From an uncultured Bacteroidales bacterium (GTDB taxonomy: Bacteria > Bacteroidota > Bacteroidia > Bacteroidales > ML635J-15), in the NCBI GenBank assembly GCA_905234755.1, contig CAJOIT010000001.1:434001-498000 (forward strand): a stretch of 64,000 nt of DNA, in the 5' to 3' direction. Both the position numbers and the translations under genes were made by a program. The notes below the pieces were generated by a model that saw nothing but the letters and a program-made list of their open reading frames with translations, was not told the origin of the DNA and ran no database searches. Below, piece by piece: positions 59,419 to 64,000 of the stretch (position 1 is its first letter; the number at the start of each line of letters is the position of its first letter).

Positions 59419-60144
59419 ATGAATAAAACAGCATTGATATTAGGTGGATTTGGCGGAGTAGGGTATGCTTGTGCAAGCATTTTGGCCGAAAAAGGGTACA
59501 ATTTGGTTATTGTTCATCGCGGACGAAGAGCGAAAGCGGAAGAAAGCATGCGCAAGGTGCATGAACTTGAAAAGTATGGTATCAATGTTATTGATATAAA
59601 AGGGAATGCAACTACCCCCGAATGTATGGAAAAGGTTTGCAATGAGTTGCGCGATGTTCGTGTGAATTGTTTTGTTCACGCCATTGCCGATGGAAATATC
59701 GGAAATATTTTTTCAGGAGACAGAATTTTGAATGTGGATTCGTTCCAGTACACTTTCAATTCAATGTGCGTGTCGTTCGCAAGTTGGACGCAGGTTTTGC
59801 TCGAAAGAGGTATTTTGGAGGAAAATTCACACATATTTGGTTTTTCAAGCGAAGGAGCAAGTATTGTTTTCCCACAATATGCAGCAAATGGCGTTGCCAA
59901 GGCTGGTCTTGAAACATTGTGCCGTTATATGGCTGATGAACTTTCCTGCAAAAAAATATTGGTGAACATTATTCGTGCAGGAATCATGGATACGGCTGCT
60001 GTTAAGGCTTTTGGCGAGTGCAATTATATGCAGAAACTTGTGCAAAAAGGATGTCGGACAAGCAGTCCAAGGGCTGTGGCTGAGAAAATGATGTCCATAA
60101 TCAGTACTGAGGATTTTGTTACAGGACAAATTGTTGATGTATAG
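59419..60144 (+). CDS. SDR-type reductase with a FabI-style active site
   Basis: A 241-residue Rossmann oxidoreductase. Nucleotide site LGGFGGVGYACASILAEKG. The active-site Tyr and Lys are in QYAANGVAKAGLE, spaced by six residues (Y-x6-K), as in enoyl-ACP reductases of the FabI type rather than classical YxxxK SDRs; SSEGASIVFP precedes it. It may therefore reduce the double bond made by the dehydratase. GTG at 59416 is also possible; I chose ATG 59419. Its stop precedes the radical SAM start by 1 base. Confidence 0.85.
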   Translation: MNKTALILGGFGGVGYACASILAEKGYNLVIVHRGRRAKAEESMRKVHELEKYGINVIDIKGNATTPECMEKVCNELRDVRVNCFVHAIADGNIGNIFSGDRILNVDSFQYTFNSMCVSFASWTQVLLERGILEENSHIFGFSSEGASIVFPQYAANGVAKAGLETLCRYMADELSCKKILVNIIRAGIMDTAAVKAFGECNYMQKLVQKGCRTSSPRAVAEKMMSIISTEDFVTGQIVDV

Positions 60145-60145
60145 G

Positions 60146-61243
60146 ATGGGCAAATTTCACACTTTATACTTTGAGTCTACGCGAAATTGCAATCTTGATT
60201 GCAAATACTGCTCTACTGGCTCATCTTGCAAAAAGAAATTTGATGACATCCAATACGGCAAGATTGTACGACGCATTTTGGAACCAGCGTGGGCACTTGG
60301 AACGAGAAATATCAGTTTCTCGGGCGGCGAGTTTCTGTTGAGGGACGATCATATGGCTTTGTTGAAAATCGCTAGCGAAATGGGTTTCTCAGTGAGCATT
60401 GTCAGCAATGGTATTTTGTTGACAGATAGTAAAATACAGGAACTAAAATCTATTCTTGGCGATAATCTTTATGTATCGCTTGGCATCAATTCCTTTGACG
60501 CAGAAAACAAGGAAACCCGCGAGGTAGGTTCTGGCTTCATTATGGATGTGGTAAATCGTTTGCAGAAACATGGTGTACGCTTGAACATTTGCGTTACAAT
60601 TGGCGATTTCAACAAAGAGAGTTTCAGAAATACCGTTGAGACACTGCAAAAACTTCATCTGCCGTTCAATAGGATTCCGTTTGTGGTCAGGAATTGCAAT
60701 GCTAATGGATTGATGCTAAATGCGGAAATCTTACAAAAATATTTTCATCCATATCTTACAGATTGCTACAATGGACATGTGAGTTTTGTCCCGTATTTCT
60801 TGAATCCTAGTGATTATGAATTGATTACTGGAAATAAGTTGCAAGAAGATGGTTTTGCTACAGATCCGTCTGTTGGGTGCTGGGTTGGGTCGTACTATGC
60901 AATAAATCCCGAAGGTTATGTTTCGCCATGTCCGCTATTTGCCGATTCGGTATATGCAGGCAATGTGCTTAATGAAAATCTTGAGGATATTCTGTTCAAG
61001 TCGGAACTTTTCTGCAAAATCACCGACAGAAAAAATCTTGAAGGTAAGTGCGGAAAATGCAAATACACAAGCACTTGTGGCGGTTGCAGAGTGATGGCAT
61101 ATTACAGAACAGGCAATCCTTTTGCCGAAGACCCGACTTGTTTTATTGATAAGTTAACCGATGAGGAACTCTTGGATTATGAGAAAAGAACCGCGAGAAA
61201 TTTTAAGAATTACAATAGGATGTTGAGAAGCGCGAAGGGGTAA
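60146..61243 (+). CDS. Radical SAM enzyme with SPASM domain
   Basis: A 365-residue protein. N-terminal CxxxCxxC motif FESTRNCNLDCKYCSTG (residues about 8-23), SGGEFLLRDD and IVSNGILL of the SAM-binding core; C-terminal SPASM-type Cys cluster: GCWVGSYYAINPEGYVSPCPL, then GKCGKCKYTSTCGGCRVMAYY. SPASM enzymes modify peptides or small molecules using auxiliary iron-sulfur clusters. Co-transcribed with the dehydratase/ketosynthase/reductase operon, so its target may be the product of that pathway. ATG 60146 follows the reductase stop; 60137 is also possible. Confidence 0.88.
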   Translation: MGKFHTLYFESTRNCNLDCKYCSTGSSCKKKFDDIQYGKIVRRILEPAWALGTRNISFSGGEFLLRDDHMALLKIASEMGFSVSIVSNGILLTDSKIQELKSILGDNLYVSLGINSFDAENKETREVGSGFIMDVVNRLQKHGVRLNICVTIGDFNKESFRNTVETLQKLHLPFNRIPFVVRNCNANGLMLNAEILQKYFHPYLTDCYNGHVSFVPYFLNPSDYELITGNKLQEDGFATDPSVGCWVGSYYAINPEGYVSPCPLFADSVYAGNVLNENLEDILFKSELFCKITDRKNLEGKCGKCKYTSTCGGCRVMAYYRTGNPFAEDPTCFIDKLTDEELLDYEKRTARNFKNYNRMLRSAKG

Positions 61244-61283
61244 AGGGTGTTTCTAGTTTCTGTATTTCATGTTTCTAGTTGTT

Positions 61284-61883
61284 TTACAGCTTCGTAAATG
61301 TTTCATAATCCGCAAGGTCTCTATCCACAACGCTTCCAGCCGAGACAATGACATTTCTTCCAATTTTGTGATGCGGTAGAATTACGCTTCCTGCACCTAT
61401 GTATGAATAGTCGCCAATTTCGCATGGTCCGATGACGGCGCACGAGGGACCAATATTTATGAAATTCCCAAGTTTGACCTTGTGTCCGATGGTCGAGTTG
61501 GCGTGGAGCATGCACGATTTCCCCATTTCGAAGCCGTAGGATATGTTTACGCCCGGCTGTATAATGGAACCGTTTTGTGGAATAATCGAAATGTTGTAGA
61601 AAAGTTTTTCGTTCAGTATGTTTGTTGGTTTTCCACCAAGAGCAATAAGTCTTTCATAAAGTTTTTCACGCATTCGTGGATTTCCAACAGCAACGCAAAA
61701 TTCTGGATTTCTTGATATTTCAATGCGCAAATCTTCTTCAGTGCCGATAATCTTATGTTTTTGTCCTAAAAGTTCAACATTGGTGTTGGGCTTGTCGTCA
61801 TACAATACAACATCGGTCTTTCCTGTAGAAAGATATATTCCCAAAGTTTCAATTCCTGCCGAACCTGCTCCTGCGATAATCAT
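61284..61883 (-). CDS. NeuD-like acyltransferase (hexapeptide repeat)
   Basis: A 199-residue protein. N-terminal Rossmann-like block IIAGAGSAGIETLGIYLS and VVLYDDKPN bind a sugar nucleotide, and the C-terminal left-handed beta-helix (NISYGFEMGKSCMLH, GHKVKLGNFINIGPS, IGPCEIGDYSYIGAGSV) is an O-acetyltransferase fold, with the active-site His in the HANSTIGH turn. The NeuD/PglD family acetylates sugars such as sialic acid or UDP-bacillosamine precursors. Starts 3 bases after the radical SAM gene upstream, so co-transcribed with it. Confidence 0.86.
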   Translation of the reverse strand: MIIAGAGSAGIETLGIYLSTGKTDVVLYDDKPNTNVELLGQKHKIIGTEEDLRIEISRNPEFCVAVGNPRMREKLYERLIALGGKPTNILNEKLFYNISIIPQNGSIIQPGVNISYGFEMGKSCMLHANSTIGHKVKLGNFINIGPSCAVIGPCEIGDYSYIGAGSVILPHHKIGRNVIVSAGSVVDRDLADYETFTKL

Positions 61884-61886
61884 AAT

Positions 61887-63305
61887 TTATAAATTAGTTT
61901 GTTTACAATATTTAAACGAATACTCGAATCTGCTCCGTAGCATTTCTGCCGACCTTGATTTAAGCTGTGGAACGAGAAAACTCATTGGAAGTTCAATGAG
62001 ATAGATGAGTGCATCCTTGAATATGCGGTCGTCATTCATTAGAGTTGCAGTCTGACGAATCTTTTCGTTGTTTTCCTGAATCTCGGTTTTTGCATCTGTT
62101 GAACTGATGTTAAGATTGGAAAAATATTCTTTTAGATTGTTTTCGAAGATTTTTATCAATTCATCACACGATTTTTCGCTTAGTTTTAGCGTTTCGTGTT
62201 CGATTCTCCGCTGATGCCACTTGGTCAACTGGTTTATAAGTGTGTCGTATCGGGCAAGGTTTAGTTTTTCGATTTCCGTTTCAGCGGTTTTTCTATTTTG
62301 TTTTAGAAAATTGATTATTTTGCCGAGTTCTGCCGATGGCAAATTCCAAAGTGAACAATGTGGCGGGTACATTACCTTGTTGAATGCAATGCAAGTATCG
62401 TGCAGGTTGAAATATTGCATAAGGTTTGGAATGTGGTATATGTTTTGGCGGAGTGGACAAATCTTTATCATTAGTTGTGTGTTCGCTTTTTTGCAATATT
62501 CCTTGAAATACAGATAGTTGTTCAGTACATTTTCCATGTTTCCGCCAACATGAACCGACTTGTATATGTCATTGTCAACCGCATTTATCGAAATGGTGAT
62601 GTTGAATTTCAACTTTTCCAGATATGACTTTATGCGCTCGTCGAGTATGCTCCCGTTGGTTGATACCGATATTATGCATTGCGGATTTTCTTCGGCGATG
62701 ATGTCCCAAATCTTGTAGTACAGTGGATTCAGGAATGTTTCTCCGCCTGTGAACGATGTGTTTTGCAAGTGTGGAATGTAAGGTCGCAGTTGTTCAACGA
62801 ATTTGTCGTCGTACGGACGGCCGTAAAGTGGCGCATGTTCGCGATTGCTTCTTATGCTGGTCGAAAGTTCTCCGCTGCACATTATGCATTCGTAGTTGCA
62901 GGCATTGCTTAGCTGAAACTGGAATGCGGTTGGCATGTCGGTTTCGTGTTCGGGTTTTATGTAGTCGTAGTGCCAGGCGGCTACCGAATAGTAGTTTCCC
63001 AATTTCAGTTGTGCGAGGCATTCTTCGCAGCCGTTTCCGAAGTCGTGCTTGTCGAGACATTTGCGGATTTCCTTGATTGTTTTTCCGTTCCATGCATCGG
63101 AAATGCTGTCGTGTGGATATTGTCCGAGCTTGTTTCTGAGGTTGTAGTAGCAAGCATACATTTCACCCGATGGCATGAATGTAATCTGCTGGAATGGCGC
63201 ATAGCAAAATCTTGTCTTGTCCTTACTTCTCAATGCGTTGTACTTGAGAAGGTCGGATTTTGACGCTTGACATTTGCTACTTCTGAAGAACCTTGAAATG
63301 CTCAT
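61887..63305 (-). CDS. Radical SAM protein with N-terminal twitch domain
   Basis: A 472-residue protein of the N-twitch radical SAM type: the auxiliary-cluster (SPASM/twitch) domain comes first (RFCYAPFQQITFMPSGEMYACYYN at about 32-55, then GCEECLAQ) and the radical SAM core follows (SNACNYECIMCSGEL with CxxxCxxC at about 133-147; SFTGGETFLNP; ISVSTNGSIL). The C-terminal 120 residues are helical. Related to the partial gene upstream; paired with a NeuD-like acyltransferase. Substrate unknown. Confidence 0.87.
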   Translation of the reverse strand: MSISRFFRSSKCQASKSDLLKYNALRSKDKTRFCYAPFQQITFMPSGEMYACYYNLRNKLGQYPHDSISDAWNGKTIKEIRKCLDKHDFGNGCEECLAQLKLGNYYSVAAWHYDYIKPEHETDMPTAFQFQLSNACNYECIMCSGELSTSIRSNREHAPLYGRPYDDKFVEQLRPYIPHLQNTSFTGGETFLNPLYYKIWDIIAEENPQCIISVSTNGSILDERIKSYLEKLKFNITISINAVDNDIYKSVHVGGNMENVLNNYLYFKEYCKKANTQLMIKICPLRQNIYHIPNLMQYFNLHDTCIAFNKVMYPPHCSLWNLPSAELGKIINFLKQNRKTAETEIEKLNLARYDTLINQLTKWHQRRIEHETLKLSEKSCDELIKIFENNLKEYFSNLNISSTDAKTEIQENNEKIRQTATLMNDDRIFKDALIYLIELPMSFLVPQLKSRSAEMLRSRFEYSFKYCKQTNL

Positions 63306-63319
63306 CGTTTATCCGTAAT

Positions 63320-64000
63320 TTATTTCTTGAAAAAATGATGCTTTATTATTGTTTCGTCTGTTTTTGTTTGGTCTTTGCCAATTGCATAATCGGCAAGGTC
63401 GGAGGGGGAAAGAGTTGTAAGTTTCTTATAAAAGTGATTGCTGTTAAAATAGTCTGGCATAGTTGATAATGCGTTTTCCAATTTTTTTAACGCAGCAATA
63501 CATAGTGTGTTCGCGTCATCTTCGCTATAACCAATTCTTTTTAACTCGCATAATGTGTTTTGAAAAGTGATTTTCTTGTATTCCTCTATTTTGTCCTTGC
63601 CCAAATCAACATTTTTCAGGAATTTTTCTTTTTCTGCTTCTTTTTTCTCCTGGTCAAAAATCCATTGGTCAATGCGTTTAGTCAACTCCTTGAACTGCAT
63701 GTTGTTCCATTGGGAGGTTCTATCCTTTTCGCTAAATACCTGTCGTGAATAAAAGTCTTTTAATTCCTTTAATTCTGAAATTGGCAGGGAATATAAAGCC
63801 ACTTCTTCTGCTCCATATACATTTCCAAAGTTAAGCGAGTATTTGTTTTCGTTGCAGAATCTGACTAGGTCGGGAAGTTCGTACCTGTTGGCTCTTAGCG
63901 GGCATATAGGAATATTTAGGTGTTTGCCTTGTTGCGCAAGAGTGTCGCCAAAGTATTTCATGTTTGCCATTGTTTCCTCGAACTTTGCATTTACGCGGAT
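63320..64000 (-). CDS. Radical SAM protein, 5' part cut by window edge
   Basis: Only the C-terminal 226 residues are in the window; the frame is open to base 64000, so the ATG at 63970 is internal. The visible part aligns with the gene downstream over its radical SAM C-terminal region: KHLNIPICPLRANRYELPDLVRFCNEN versus TQLMIKICPLRQNIYHIPNLMQYFN there. The two are probably tandem paralogs, with a 14-base gap. Confidence 0.82.
   Translation of the reverse strand: MRVNAKFEETMANMKYFGDTLAQQGKHLNIPICPLRANRYELPDLVRFCNENKYSLNFGNVYGAEEVALYSLPISELKELKDFYSRQVFSEKDRTSQWNNMQFKELTKRIDQWIFDQEKKEAEKEKFLKNVDLGKDKIEEYKKITFQNTLCELKRIGYSEDDANTLCIAALKKLENALSTMPDYFNSNHFYKKLTTLSPSDLADYAIGKDQTKTDETIIKHHFFKK

Overview
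The window looks like chromosomal DNA of an anaerobic member of the Bacteroidota, most likely an uncultured Bacteroidales species. Four things point there. Three very large secreted proteins end in type IX secretion (T9SS) sorting domains. Most transcription units are preceded by the Bacteroidota -7 box TAnnTTTG and lack a clear Shine-Dalgarno. The order DUF3098-uppP-truB-queA is the one seen in that phylum. A two-subunit methylmalonyl-CoA mutase suggests a succinate/propionate metabolism. I found no rRNA, tRNA, CRISPR array, insertion sequence or prophage.

Layout. 1-2247: a cut-off lipoprotein gene and two further small lipoprotein genes. 2468-10843: a 2791-residue T9SS type A surface protein, bracketed by identical palindromes, with a leader peptide apparently built from intergenic repeats. 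10844-11490: a dense array of short repeats running into the end of nhaC. 13097-20298: a lipoprotein, a GSCFA protein, DUF3098, uppP, truB, queA, an OsmC protein, a thioesterase and a PrsW protease, with repeat arrays in the gaps from truB to the thioesterase. 20303-22291: a glycosyltransferase and two lipoproteins. 22457-27164: a lone transketolase C-terminal half, a small secreted protein with sigma54-like promoters, a secreted metacaspase and two small genes. 27193-30659: a T9SS protein with a DUF4465-like domain under a cobalamin riboswitch. 30787-34005: DUF1295 protein, idi, pgi and a HAD phosphatase. 34255-43181: an AT-rich accessory block with tandem unknown paralogs, a coiled-coil protein, McrBC, an AAA+ ATPase behind an inverted-repeat cluster, and a small nuclease. 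43192-47234: mutB and mutA. 47368-54525: a 2385-residue T9SS type B protein with SprB-like repeats. 55028-57582: rpsT, radC, era and a stand-alone receiver. 57705-61243: a coupled dehydratase / ketosynthase / FabI-like reductase / radical SAM operon. 61284-64000: a NeuD-like acyltransferase and two radical SAM enzymes with an N-terminal twitch domain, the last cut by the window edge.

How they may work together. The riboswitch-controlled DUF4465 protein suggests secreted corrinoid capture, which fits the B12-dependent mutase elsewhere in the window. The two giant proteins share a beta-helix plus glycine-rich module and probably form surface or adhesive structures exported by T9SS. The McrBC block is a likely defence island. 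The fatty-acid-like operon with radical SAM genes nearby may be a small biosynthetic locus.

The most unusual feature is a family of intergenic arrays built from AGAAAC words separated by C-GNA-G mini-hairpins. The stems differ between copies but stay complementary. The same kind of repeat DNA has entered the 5' end of the giant surface-protein gene and the 3' end of nhaC.
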